NCBI RefSeq assembly: GCF_000143535.2
Contig: NC_037315.1
Location: 2,046,001-2,110,000 of the forward strand
Direction: 5' to 3'
Length of the DNA: 64,000 nucleotides
Source: Botrytis cinerea B05.10
Taxonomy: Eukaryota > Ascomycota > Leotiomycetes > Helotiales > Sclerotiniaceae
Shown here: piece by piece, positions 11,391 through 23,128 of the stretch
Layout of the letters: every line of letters starts with the position of its first letter
Position numbering within the stretch: position 1 is the first letter of the stretch
Program-made: the position numbers and the translations under genes
Notes under the pieces: generated by a model
Databases searched by the model: none
What the model saw: the letters and a program-made list of their open reading frames with translations, nothing else
Told to the model about the DNA's origin: nothing

Positions 11391-12867
11391 ATGGCATCTT
11401 CTTCGCCCACCAAAGACGCTTTTCAATTTCCGACATTGGCCCCTCCAAATCATTCTTCACTCAATCCACCAGCATCTCCCCGCCGAGCTTTGCGAAGATT
11501 ACAGTCCGCGCACACTCTAGGTTCATCATTCAATCAACCATCCCTGATCTCACAGCAACACAAGCAAGCTTTGCAAAAGATCATTCCGCCCGTGCCAAAA
11601 GATGCGGCACAATCTTCAACTACAACTCATTCCAGAGCAAGATCCAATAGCGATGTAACGAACATAGTCCCAGTCCCAACTTCTTCGATGAGGCGCCCTA
11701 CATCAAACAGAAAACTTACCGCGACAGAAAGTATGTCGCTGGATCGTCTACTTAGAGACGGCCCCCCCGATGGAGATATAATTGGAAGTTTGGAGAGTAT
11801 GAGATTGAAGATATTGGATCAAGGTGTTAAGAGTGATAGCGATGGAATGGTTTGTCAATTCCTCCATTTCCACTCCGCCACTTATGCTAATAAGTACTTA
11901 TTTGTCAATAGTCCTCTTTGCGCATTTACATCTGGCTTATATTACTCAATGCACCTACCCTTGAAACCGACGCATATCTATCTCTAATTCATCGCGGCGC
12001 ATCTCCTGCATATTCCAAGATTCGAAATGATACCTTTCGAACTCTAGCCACCGATCCTCTTTTTCGACGTCGAGTTAGTGAAGCAAGCTTAATCCGACTT
12101 TTAAATGCAGTAGCATGGAGATTACACGATGCGAAAGAGGCGCGAGCAGAGTACCGAAATATACAGAATAGACAGATTATGGAGGCGGCTATTCAAGGTT
12201 CTCCAGAACGAAATCCATCATCGCCAAGTATGAGGTCTAGAGCTCGTGCGCTGACTTTGACAACGGAAGGTTCTGATGTCGGGGCTGGAGAACCGGGTAC
12301 ATACGTTCAAGGAATGAATGTGCTCGCTGCACCATTTCTCTACGCTGCTCGAAGTGAGTCTGAAGCATTTGCTGCTTTTCATCGCTTCATAACAACCGAA
12401 GTTCCTGGTTATGTGAGAGGCGCAATGGATGGTGTTCACAAGGGACTCGCATTAGTGGATAAAGTGCTAGCTATTGTTGATCCAAAATTGAGTCTTTATC
12501 TGATTGGAAAGGGCATGAGTGCAGAAATTTATGCTTTCCCTTCAGTACTCACTCTATGCGCATGTACCCCTCCGTTACCTGAGGTACTTCGTCTTTGGGA
12601 TTTCTTATTTGCGTATGGTGCTCATCTCAATATTCTTTGTATTGTGGCACAACTTGTTATTCTCAGGCATTCAATAATGAGTTCTCCCAGGTAAGTTTTG
12701 GGTTGCTTCTACCATATATGTTTTCAACTAACGAAAATTAAAGTCCTACGAAAATCCTTAGATCTTTCCCGCCTTTACAAGCGGATACGATTAAAGAAGT
12801 TACACTTACTATCATCAAGAAAATTCCAGATGATGTTTATGCGGAAATTGTTTCGCATGCTAAATAG
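11391..12867 (+). CDS. BUB2: BUB2/Cdc16-type TBC GAP of the mitotic exit/septation checkpoint
   Basis: The Bub2 (fission yeast Cdc16) TBC-domain protein is half of a two-part GAP that, with Byr4/Bfa1, keeps the Tem1/Spg1 GTPase inactive at spindle poles and so restrains septation. Exons 11391-11849, 11912-12690 and 12744-12867 join in phase to 453 residues. The first 150 residues are Ser/Pro-rich and probably disordered; family members in yeast are shorter at this end. The TBC domain follows, with YVQGMNVLAAPFLYAA (near 12300), GVHKGLALVDKVL, GMSAEIYAFPSVLTL and LRLWDFLFAYGAHLN. This last block is characteristic of Bub2 rather than other TBC proteins. As in Bub2 proteins, the canonical catalytic arginine motif (IxxDxxR) was not obvious; I did not align it fully. 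The ATG at 11391 is chosen because upstream in-frame codons offer no ATG. Confidence 0.9.
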
Positions 12868-15224
12868 TTTATTGACATGCATGGCTGGCGGGCGTTGCAC
12901 CTTGGATTGGATGACAAAAGTGAAAGTTTGAGATGAACTGAATGGTTGCTATACCTATGTACGAATGATATCATGATACAGTTTTGTTTGGAGAAGAAAA
13001 TGATCAATTGGTTATATTGGATTGCATGAGGTCGGGTTGGGGCTAATTGGTCTGGGGAGGGTCTGGATTGGATGGATGGGTATGAATATGAAGATTGATA
13101 TGGATATGAATTAATGATATTAGGGGAAAGTAATTTCTTTTTTTTTTCAAGTATAAGCTTGAGTGTAATATATTTATCTGTATACCTACCCCTGTTTGAA
13201 ATCTTTGTGGTTTGGTCGTCTTCGTTTTTCCAAAGTTTGGGTTCCTATTCCTTGCGACTATGAGAATATATGTATGGCATATGGTGTATAGTTGATTGTC
13301 TGCATTAATAAGGATATTTGTTCAATGAATACTAGGTGAGTGAAAGGTGAAAGAGTGCTTGTATATGTATATGGGTGTGAGAATGGATTATGAGGGAGAG
13401 GGGGGTAGGGGCGCTTGATACTCATTAGAGATAGATATTATGTGCTTATGAAGAATGGTTAGGGGATGAATGGATGAACGAATGATATAAAGAGAGAGGA
13501 GAGAGGAGAGGGCTATATTGTATTGTATTGTATTATATGTTTGAGATATTTGGGGAGAGAGAGGGATGGATGGATACACGTAGGTAGGTAGGTAGGTAGG
13601 TAAATATGTATATGTATAGATATACATATGTCAAATAGGAAAGTGAAACTGCAGTATATAGATATAAAGATATAAAGATATCAAGTGAAGTTAAAGAAAT
13701 GTTGAATGTTATTGTTAGAGCTAAGTATTAGGGCTGTGATATGTATATCTGTCAATTCTTGATTCTTTGATACTGGGATAGCTATAGGATAGCTGGGTAT
13801 CATGTATTGTATTGTATGTATATCGTTTATCATTTATGTTCCGTGATGTTTTCTGAATCTGTGGATCTATGAATCTGTGGTTAGTATGGAGGAGGAGAGG
13901 AGGAGGAGGAGGAGGAGGAGGAGGAGGAGAAGAGGAGAAGAGGAGAAGAGGAGAAAGAATGTAGAGGAATCGCTGATCATATCACTAGGATGGTAGAATT
14001 TCTTATATGTGGATATGAATATGGATGTCACACGCATGTAAAGGATTGCTGTAGGTAGGCAAATAATACACTACTTGGTAGCTTGTGAGATTCAATTTGC
14101 GGAAATTAAGATGTGGTAAGTAACTTGTGGGTATGGATGGTATTATTAGTGATGTGTAAATTAAATGAAGAGCTAGAGCTGAGTTGGGAGTTGGGGAAGT
14201 TCGTGTGTACGGGAGTTAGTTAGTTGGTTGGTTGGTTAGTTTGCTCTTGGGTTCGAATATAAGTGAGTGAGTGAGTGAGTGACTTATTGAGGAAGAATCA
14301 AGGGTTGTGTAGATGTAGATATAGATATAGATATCGATGATATGGATGTTAACGTCGACGTCGAATAGATGTTAACATACCACGCCATCAAAGTATCAAA
14401 GCAATTGCAACTTTCAATTTTCAATTCCCGATAACGTATAACTAATAAGCATTTAACTATTAGAAGCTCGGGTTATTACATATGAGATTACGTTGTACAA
14501 TCTAACATTCATATTTGAGAGTATATAAAAGCCCGACAGAATCGTAAAGAGATGAAGAAATGAATGATGTATTTCTAGTATCTGTGTCTATTATTATATA
14601 CATCTATTATTCAATTCTTGATTCTATCTGCGAATTTTATATTTTGTATTTCCTGTTTCCTATAACTTAGTTATATAATATGACTAGTTAACCCGGTGAG
14701 ATGGGATGAGATGAGATTAAAAAATAAAAAAAATAAAATTATCAACTACATACACAGTGATACATGTATCTATCTATTCAAGAATTCAAAGTAAGATAGA
14801 TAGATAGATAGATAGATAGATGAATATACTCATTCAAATATAATAAATTACATCATATCACATCACACACAGTAAATAAACGAACACCCCTTTTTGAAAT
14901 ATATAAATCTATTTGAGAATTTCGCTACACTTATATATCTCTATAAATCTGCATACTTGTCACTCAGCGATTATACTTTCAGAAAAGAATCTAAAGACTT
15001 TTCTCGTTGTATGTAGTGATATTCATTTTAATTCATATGACTATTCGATAGAGAGCTTAATACTAAGCTTTAGCATATTTCAAGACGATTCAGGCTATTG
15101 AGAGTCTATGGCTCGATATGTACACACACATTATACCAAAGATCAATATTTCATCTCGAGTTCTCTAGAATGTAAGAATGAGTGATACTGGTATTGAATT
15201 GTCCAATTACTCCGCATCACATAC
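12868..15224. other. Long intergenic region, purine/G-rich with microsatellites
   Basis: Convergent gap between BUB2 and the ABM-like gene. From about 12930 to 14330 the plus strand is rich in G and poor in C, with runs such as GGTA (13580-13602), GGA/GAGGA (13888-13955), TTGG and GTGA. Past 14400 it becomes AT-rich with an ATAG array (14797-14821). No supported gene. Confidence 0.7.
13888..13955. repeat. GGA/GAGAA purine repeat tract
   Basis: A continuous purine run with GGA triplets followed by GAGAAGA units is seen directly on the plus strand downstream of BUB2. Confidence 0.9.
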
Positions 15225-16896
15225 TCATGCATTCTTGAACGCTACATGGAACTGATAAATGTAAGTTAGCCAGCTATCACTATGCTCAATTCCGCAATAT
15301 ACATCTCTCATATTTCCTTTCTCAACCCCATCCCATCCTATCATCTCCAAAATCAGAAGTATAAAAAAAAGTAAATCGTAAACTCACCATATCCGCCCCA
15401 CTCGTCCCCTTTCTCAAGAATACTGTACTCTCCGCAAATTCCTTTGTCTCTCTAAATGCCTAGTGAAATTTCAAATATTACATTAGTCCAAAGATTCTCT
15501 CTGATCTCACTATCCATAAACCCCCAAGATCTAAAGGAAAAAAACAATAGAACAACAAATAAACACTCACCAGATGAGCCTCCTTACTCTCCCACCCTAT
15601 CATTATAACCAAAGCTCTCCCCTTCTCTTCCTCCTTCGCCTCTTTATTCTTAGCGATCTTCTCAATGACCTCCCCGGAATCTATAACGCCAAGAAACCCT
15701 GCTATTTTCTTTTCTGCGTGCAATTTGTGCATCGCCGATTTGAATTTTTCTATTCCCTATTTGCTTTTCTCAGTCTTCTACCGAATCTCATTCCCACTTT
15801 CACATCTCCGCCCTCCTTTCGATCCATTAAATCTTGGATTTAGATCTGCACAAAAATGACGGAATGATAATATAGAACAAAAGATCACACACCTCAAGAA
15901 AAACATCCTCCACATCAAAAAATATAGCAACTTCCATTACTCCTCCTTTCTGCTCTCCATTTATCTTTGAAATGGCGCCTGCAACATCTAATTTGCTCAT
16001 GTGTATGATTTCCACACTCCCCATAATTGGCTGCAGGTTTTCCAAAAAGGCCGGATAGGCTGGTGAATCCATAAAAGCTTTGTGGGGAGCGAGGGATGTC
16101 CAGTCTTTGGATTGGGGGTCAGTATAGATAGATATAAGTTTAAAATTGTATAGGAAGACAATGGGGGATTTGCGTAGATTGGGTAGATGCGTAGAGAAAA
16201 GAGAGCAAAAAAATAAGTGACAGAAAGACTCTCAACACAGCCAAGATCAACAAAAGAAGCAATGAAAAGGGAAACACAAACCAATACACCAAACCAATAC
16301 TTCGTTATTCTCCAATGTTCCGCCATAATAAGAGTTTGTGCATCCTTTTTGGGCCGCTACTGTATCTAGAGTTTCACGCCCTATATTTGTTATATCTGAT
16401 TAGTGTGGTTCTTGAGTTCCATCCATCCATCCACCCATCTATCCAGTCTATAAAGCCGAATTCGAATCGTGACAACTTTGGCCTTTATATCCAAGCAAGC
16501 CCGCACACACAATTGCCCCTCTCCTATCTTTACACTTGTTCCCCTCATTCCAGACCAAATCCAAACACCCTCGCCATCACTCACCGCATCCATGATCTCA
16601 CCCTTGCGCATCAAAGTTCGAATATCTAAACCGTATTGCCCACTTGAAGCATTACCCTATTTAGATCCGTCCCATCCCAACTCTACATATATCCCATCCC
16701 ACCCCATCCCATCCCCACCCCCCCCTCAAACCAAACCAAAGCAAAGCAAAACAAACTTACAAATCCTAGCCTCCTCCCCCTCCCCCTCCAAATCCCCCGC
16801 TCCAATCTCCCCCCTCAACCCAATCCTCGCCATTTCCGTGACCGGCCCATCAATACCAGACCCAGGCCCAGACCCACCAACCAGCGACGACCGCAT
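15225..16896 (-). CDS. ABM-like dimeric alpha/beta-barrel protein, six exons
   Basis: No long frame exists here, but six exons join in phase: 16896-16761, 16380-16282, 16104-15893, 15756-15571, 15459-15388 and 15251-15225, giving 243 residues. Donors include GTAAGT, GTTTGT, GTGTGT and two GTGAGT. The joined protein has two ferredoxin-like repeats of the antibiotic-biosynthesis-monooxygenase (ABM) type. Repeat one runs VTEMARIGLR, WRETLDTVAAQKGCTNSYYG, VLVWCIDWTS and HKAFMDSPAY; repeat two runs MEVAIFFDVEDVF, then GFLGVIDSG, VIMIGWESKEAH and AFRETKEFAE. The last exon gives FHVAFKNA, a usual C-terminal pattern of these small fungal proteins. Whether it has any catalytic role is unknown; many members are uncharacterised or act as heme-degrading or cyclising enzymes. 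The first intron (380 bases) is unusually long and the first exon is the least certain, although the split W codon it creates fits the family pattern. Confidence 0.75.
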
Positions 16897-18143
16897 TGTC
16901 AATTCTCCCAATTTCAAGATATCAATATATCTACACCAGGAGACCGAGTGAAGCAAAGTGAAGTAAAGTAAAGTAAATCAACTGACTAACAAATCTCAAA
17001 TCTCAAATACCTAGCTAGCTATATACTGACTGACCAGATCCAATTTCCAGGTCTGACCTTACCTACTTACCCCACCCACCCACACACACACACAAAACAC
17101 GTGCGAACACGACACAGATGATGTCAGCAGTTCAGCAGCGCAGCGCAACTCAGCACACATAACCTCCCCTCCCAACCTTTGATATTCCTCACTCACACAC
17201 TCACTATCTATCTCGTGCATAGAGCCATCACAAACACGATACACTCGCTCCTACAAAATCAACATCTCATTCATGATAATAATAAGATGGCCAAGTTGAG
17301 AGAGATTGATATTAGGGATTCAGCCCACATTGACAAAAGATCATTAAACACAATACAACACAATACAAAACACACAACCAGTAATCCAAACATTACCAAA
17401 TTATCAATTCATTCATATATATATATATATATACATATATAATATATACATATATACATATATACATATATACATATATACATATATACATATATACATA
17501 TATACATATATATATACATATATTATATACATATATACATATATACATATATACATATATACATATATACATATATACATATATACATATATACATATAT
17601 ACATACATACATATATACATACATACATACATACATACATATATCGCCATTCCACCTCCTGACTTCACATCACATCAACCCACCTCATCTCATCTCAATT
17701 TCAAATCCATCTCCAATTTCACAAACACAGTCAAGAGAACCTCATATCATCATAACATAACAAATTTTCACAATTCGTATCACCCTAGCCTATCTTGCAT
17801 CGTGCATCATGATTTTCCTTGCATATCAGTTTCCCTATTAGCATCTTTCGCATCATTCTCTTTTCCATGCACTTGATTTCCCATATAAATCGCGGGTCAG
17901 ATTCCCATCAATCAATCAGGATCTCATTCTCCCATCATTAACTTTTTTTTTATCAATTGCTTAGAGAGATGTTTTCACTCCCAAGGGAAATATACGCCAT
18001 GAAAAAGCAAGCAAACCACCATTCCGCCAACCAGGCCACTAACATCCATAAAAAGATTCATTTCTGATTGTTAATAACACATACTGCCAAAGGAATTCCT
18101 TTTCCTTCCCCATATCTAACCCTTTTCATATATCAATTTAGAT
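16897..18143. other. Intergenic region upstream of ABM-like gene, C/A-rich
   Basis: Contains CA and CCA-rich sequence, a large AT/ATAC microsatellite (17415-17642), and the 3' flank of the KH-domain gene. Frames made of repeated His/Thr/Ile or Tyr/Met/Cys are translations of the microsatellite, not genes. Confidence 0.7.
17415..17642. repeat. (AT)n / (ACATAT)n / (ATAC)n compound microsatellite
   Basis: About 230 bases of alternating AT, ACATAT and ATAC units, read directly. Being self-complementary it can form hairpins or cruciforms. Confidence 0.97.
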
Positions 18144-19711
18144 TTAGCTTGAAGCTCTGTGACGTTCACTCTCTAGCCTTGAGTAGAGCATGTATCTGTT
18201 GATGTATTAGTAATATGAAAATCGGATCAAGATAGAGAAAACTTACAAGGCCATTTGATTACACTCTGCGGTTCCTGTAATTGTAACCAATCTCTCATTT
18301 GAATTATCTTGCGGCTCATTGATCTTAATGACACTACCACTGAGTTGTCTGATTTCATTAATTTTGGCACCACCTTTACCAATTATAGCTCCAACCATAT
18401 CGTTTGGAATGAAGATTTGTTGTGTCAAAGGTTGACCAGGAATGGCACCTGGCATAGGTTGACCTTGTGGGCCAGTAGCACCATGTGGTTGAGGAACAGC
18501 GTGGCCAGCTTGTTGTGGTTGTTGTGGACCCACTCCACCATAACCACCAACGGCTGGAGAAGCGTGCCCACCGTAATGTGCAGCGGCAGCTGGCTGTTGG
18601 TGAGGTGCCTGTCCTTGACCGTATGGTTGGGCATAGCTGTTTCCAGGAGTATGGTGAGATCCACGGTCAGAACGACGATGGTTGTCAGGGTGACCATAGT
18701 TTCCACCAGCTGGTTGTGGAACATATGGAACAACCTGCATACCACCTGGAACCACACCTGCAGGTCCACCGCTTCTTGATGCATAAGCAGATGCAGCGGG
18801 ACCACCGAATCTCTCTGTCAATTGTTCAAACAAAGTGCTACCCACATAATAGGTTGCAATATGAACGGCATCTGCAACACCAAGAACGACAAGCGATCTC
18901 TCAGTTGAGAGTGGAAGGTATGAATCGGAAGCATTCAAACGAGCCCCTGAAGCTTCTTGGATCTCTTTGATCCGAACACCACCTTTACCAATTATAGAGC
19001 CAATCAAGATATGTGGAATAAGAAGGCGAAGAGGGTATGTCTTCGAGGTAGAGTCCGAAGGAGCTTCGAGAGGTTCATTGTTCAATGTTCGAATTATCAA
19101 ACCAAATGCCTACCAAAAATTAGTTATTTTTCTTCAAATATCGAAACGAGCAAACATACCTTAGCTACTGCATCAACAACACCGCTGACAGTCAAAATTC
19201 TCTCCACTGCACCCTTTTGATAATCGCTGACTGTACATTTTGCACCAGAAAGCTTTCGGACCAAGGAAACATTTTCCCCTCCCTTGCCAATAACGGTAGC
19301 AGCTTCGGCACTTGTAATGACGGATCGAACATGGATCCATCCACTTTCGTCGTGTGGGAGAGCATTCCCAGAGGAAGCGCCCTCGGTTTTAGCAGGGACC
19401 GTTGTTTGAATTGGTTGTGCTGCTTCAGTAGTAGGAGCGTCAACGACTTCAGTATCTCCCTGAGCATCCTTTACTTCTTCTTTGATTCCATTGGCTTCAT
19501 CGGGTTTTGCATCTCCGTTTGGATTGGTGAGGACTGGGAGTTCAGTTTCAATGACGGATGGTTTCTTCTCTGCATCATCTTCACCCTTTACAATCTTGTC
19601 TAAAGCAGGACGCTTGGCATCTGGTTGATCGCTTGGTGCAGAAGGGGACGATGGATCCTCAAGAGGACGTTTTGTGGATTGTGTAGGAGCTGTTGTAGGT
19701 GAGGCCGACAT
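18144..19711 (-). CDS. Three-KH-domain RNA-binding protein (PCBP/Hek2/Rnc1 type)
   Basis: Poly(C)-binding-type KH proteins bind single-stranded RNA and act in mRNA stability, localisation or translation. Exons 19711-19160, 19109-18247 and 18195-18144 join in phase to 488 residues. The N-terminus (1-120) is acidic, Pro/Ser/Glu-rich and has nucleus-type basic patches (KRPLED, DAKRPAL). The three KH domains each show the GKGG loop: VIGKGGENV (residue about 140), IIGKGGVRI (about 224) and IIGKGGAKI (about 428). KH2 and KH3 are separated by a Gly/Pro/Gln/His-rich linker typical of a disordered, aggregation-prone region. The short last exon adds YMLYSRLESE and a basic tail. The layout (two close KH domains, a long linker and a third KH) matches fungal Hek2/Rnc1/Pbp2-like proteins; which ortholog it is cannot be decided from sequence alone. 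Confidence 0.9.
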
Positions 19712-21169
19712 TTTCGTTTGCTATTTGGTTAATTTTCTTCTTTTGTATTTGTTTCACTTTAGGTTGAATAGTGATCGGAACGGGATTGGAAGATAAGTCA
19801 AATGACTAATTGGATTGATCGCTTTTATGTACACCAGAAGAGTCTTCGAAGGAAAACGTGCTGGTGTTGGGGTCGGAGGAAGCAGGGAATGGAGCGTGTG
19901 CTTTGACGGGGACTGCGAATAAGAGAAGATGTGTCGATAGGGGAGGAAGCAGATGTGGTGTAAAACAACAACTTGTAATAGACCTGCAAACTCTGGAAAG
20001 GGATTTGCTTGGAAGTTGGAAGGAGGGCGAGTAGTTTCTGTGATTGTGATGGATATGAGGGTGGTGGAGGTGAAGATAACTGATTTTGAAGAATCCTCTT
20101 ATTTTTGGGGAAGAAAAAAGCAGTAGTAGGGACCTATCCTCAAACCTTGAGCTTTTCCACCAACGATATCAATTTATCGCTGTCTTGAAGCTTCTTCTTT
20201 TTGATAAGTGCTGGTTTGCGTTTGCAGTTTTCAATGTCGATGATTGTTTGGCTTGCTGCTTGTTGATTGAACGTTGCAGGAGATGGAGATGGGGATGGAG
20301 ATGGAGAAGGAGGAGCGACAAAGAGTAGACGGAGGTGAAATTCGACGAGGTTAAAAATCGCGTAGATCTTTATTTCCCGAGGATCGTGGTGTGCGTAGAT
20401 AGAGTGAGCGACTTAATTGAAGAAGCCGTGCGGATGATGAAAAGGATGATATTTCAATGAAGAAGAGGGAAGAGGAGGGAGAAGGAGATGATTTAAAGAG
20501 ATGGACTAGAACACTAAAGTACTAGATATTTCAAAAGAAAGTATGAGTAGCAAACAAGAAAGAACCTTACGCGGTACTGGGGCGGTAGATCTGAGATGCG
20601 AGGGAAGCTCCACTAGCGTAAGAAAAGTTATGCTGTCTGTTCTGGTCTGAGGTCTTTGCTGAGGGTTGCATTAATGCGTGCATAAAAGATATGTATTTGT
20701 GCCTGAGGCTGGATTTGGGCACTTTCCAGGTTTACATCAACTCTACATCAACTTCATACAACACCAGCAAATTTGATAGTCATAAGTAAGAGGTATAATA
20801 GATGCACACCTCTTCAACCTACACACCTGTGTTTACGAGTCAAGACTTCCCGCATCTTTGACATACTTACACAACTCAATCCAACAAGATAAACCTTTTC
20901 GGCCCGCTCCTTTCTATCAAAGTAGAAACTGGTCTGCTTGTCACGACGTGCTAATATATCCGTGCACATGTACAGTCGAAGCACATCACGTGTTTCTGGC
21001 TGTCAAATCGAAACACGCTACATTTCAACCTCTGGTCCTTGTCTCAAGTTGGCGTCGATCGAGAATGGAATGAGAGAGGGAATGGAAAGGAGCCATCAAG
21101 ATACTTTTCAATAACTTGTAACTATCAAGATTCAAACCCATAACCCCTTACCCACTCACTCCATTCACC
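19712..21169. other. Divergent intergenic region, no gene seen
   Basis: Promoter region shared by the KH-domain gene (-) and the CENP-K-like gene (+). Short frames inside lack recognisable domains. A purine/GGA-rich patch lies near 20278-20340. Confidence 0.6.
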
Positions 21170-22248
21170 ATGGAAATCGATCAAGACCCCCGAATCTCCG
21201 CCGCATATACAACGCGTCTAGACCAAACCCTCCAAGATCTCCAAGACCGAGTCCAGGAGCAAGAAGCCGCACTTGCAAAAGTAAGTCCCACTCTTTCACC
21301 ACGCCAACCTCCAAACCCTCAAACTAACAACCCCAACCCTAGCTCCGAGCAAAATCCTCACTCCCCATATCATCCGGCCCATCACCCGACCCCCAAACCC
21401 ACCTCCGCCAACTCCGCGCTCTGAAACAAGCATACGACACCCTCTCCACCACACCCCCGTACCTCCCACCGCCCAAATCCGCCCTCCCCGCCCTCCTCGC
21501 CCACCGCACCACCACATCCTGCATCCGCGAAACCCAAGAATGCATAACCAGCAGCTCACATGACCTCTCCACCACCTCCTCCCTCCTCCAAAAAGAAACC
21601 TCCTCCCACCAAGACGCCCTCTCCATGCACTCCGCGCTCCAAACACGCATTTCCGCCCTAACAACCCAACTCACGCAGCAAACCCAAAAATCCCCCTCCC
21701 AGATCTTTTCCGAGCTGCAATCCTCCTTCCAAGCCGGCAAAACACACTACGACACCGAAACCGGCAATCTCATCCGCGCATTCAACACCTTCATCGATTC
21801 ACACCTCGCACCCATGCTCGCCGCCGAAGAACTCGGCGGGCCCATCGTAGGCGAAATGCTCACCATCACCCCGCAAACCCTCATCGCCGGTTTCAGCACG
21901 CAGGGAAAGCCCAAAAAGCCCAAGGAAAACCCCAACATGGATAAACGACAGCGTCGCATCGACGAAATCTGGGGTCCCAAACCGTCCCTCGACCGAGACG
22001 AAGACGAGGACGAAGAAGAAGAAGAGGAATGGGACGAAACACGTGCCGCCGCCGCAGAAATGCGAGAATTGGCCGAGCAGTTGCTGAACGGATTACTGGA
22101 AGCTGATGAGACGGGCTCTGATGGATATGTCACGCTCGAGAGAGATAGTGCGGCGGCGAGATTTCTGGTCAGGAGTAAAGTTGCGCAGTATCATTTTAAG
22201 GATGCGAGGAAATTGAAGTTGATCGATTTTGAGAAAGATATTGTTTAA
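21170..22248 (+). CDS. Probable kinetochore subunit CENP-K (Sim4 type)
   Basis: Two exons, 21170-21280 and 21343-22248, with a clear GTAAGT donor and CTAG acceptor, give 338 residues. The protein is mostly helical and coiled-coil-like: the N-terminal LDQTLQDLQDRVQEQEAALAK stretch and a mid region from about 21550 to 21740 rich in Ser/Thr/Gln. An acidic Glu/Asp block (about 22000-22035) follows the motif RIDEIWGP. The C-terminal segment AARFLVRSKVAQYHFKDARK resembles the conserved end of fungal CENP-K proteins, part of the constitutive centromere-associated network that links centromeric chromatin to the outer kinetochore. Recognition rests on that C-terminal pattern and overall coiled-coil character, so it is a moderate call; another coiled-coil nuclear protein is possible. 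Codon use is strongly C-ending in exon 2, unlike its neighbours. The reading frame stays open throughout. Confidence 0.55.
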
Positions 22249-23128
22249 ATGATTATCTTTCTAGTAGGATATACCCTTGTTTGGATTGCCATATTACTAG
22301 TTTAGCAAGTTGCATACCCACCTACTATTTGATCATGATGAAATATTCTATTCCATTGCCTCCCCTTTCGTACCTCGAGTCTCGCATTCTGCCTCTCTCA
22401 CTTCTTCCCTTCTCACTCCTATACCGACACCTCAACACCTCAACTCAACTCAACTCAACTCAACTCAAATCCCCCAACCACAAAATTCTCATTCGTTTTC
22501 ACTACTCACTGCGCTTCTTCTTCCTTTCCCCATCCCTTCCCTTCCTTTCCCACTTCACTTTACTTCACTTCTCTAATTTGCACTCCCTACGCCAAAGCTG
22601 GGAACATACAAATACAGCACACATACAAGATCCATACATCTGCACTAAGCTAAACTACACGACAAACCCACATCCATATCCACACGCAATCCCAACCACC
22701 GTCTTCACCCATCCCTCCTTCCTTCCTTCCCCCCCCCCTCATATTTTCAAATTTTCCATCCATCCACCCACCCATCCATTGAAAAAATTCCTAACCCAAC
22801 CCAAACGCCCAGCCCGCCCATATGATGAAGCAGACTACTAGAAATGGTATGTGAACGCCTTACATAAAAAAAAAACGAAACACGAACAAGTAAAACAGAA
22901 TCATTAATGTGCCAACAATCCCCTTTTCCCTAGGTATTTTCACTTTTCTCCGCCCTGAAGAAGCAGAAAAAAAAGACACAAGAAATGCTTGAAAGAAGAT
23001 GACGAAGAAAAAAAAAGAACTCAAAGAAAACCCCTCAAATATTTATCTTGCTTCCATGGAAGCCCTTCCCTAAGTATCAACAGTATTCACACTAAGCTCC
23101 ACTAGCACTTCATGTCTTTCCATAAACC
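22249..23128. other. Convergent intergenic region, C-rich plus strand
   Basis: Lies between the CENP-K-like gene and the Nif1/Dsf2-like gene. From about 22360 to 22830 the plus strand is rich in C and T and poor in G, with a CTCAA array near 22437-22467. Long frames here reflect this composition and show no domain. Confidence 0.65.

Noticed and set aside
17393..17668. Tyr/Met/Cys/Ile-rich frames
   Set aside because: They are translations of the ATAC/AT microsatellite.
22281..22841. 186-codon plus-strand frame
   Set aside because: It lies in C-rich low-complexity DNA, has Pro/Ser/His/Leu bias from CCx and CTx triplets and no domain; it is the 3' flank of two convergent genes.
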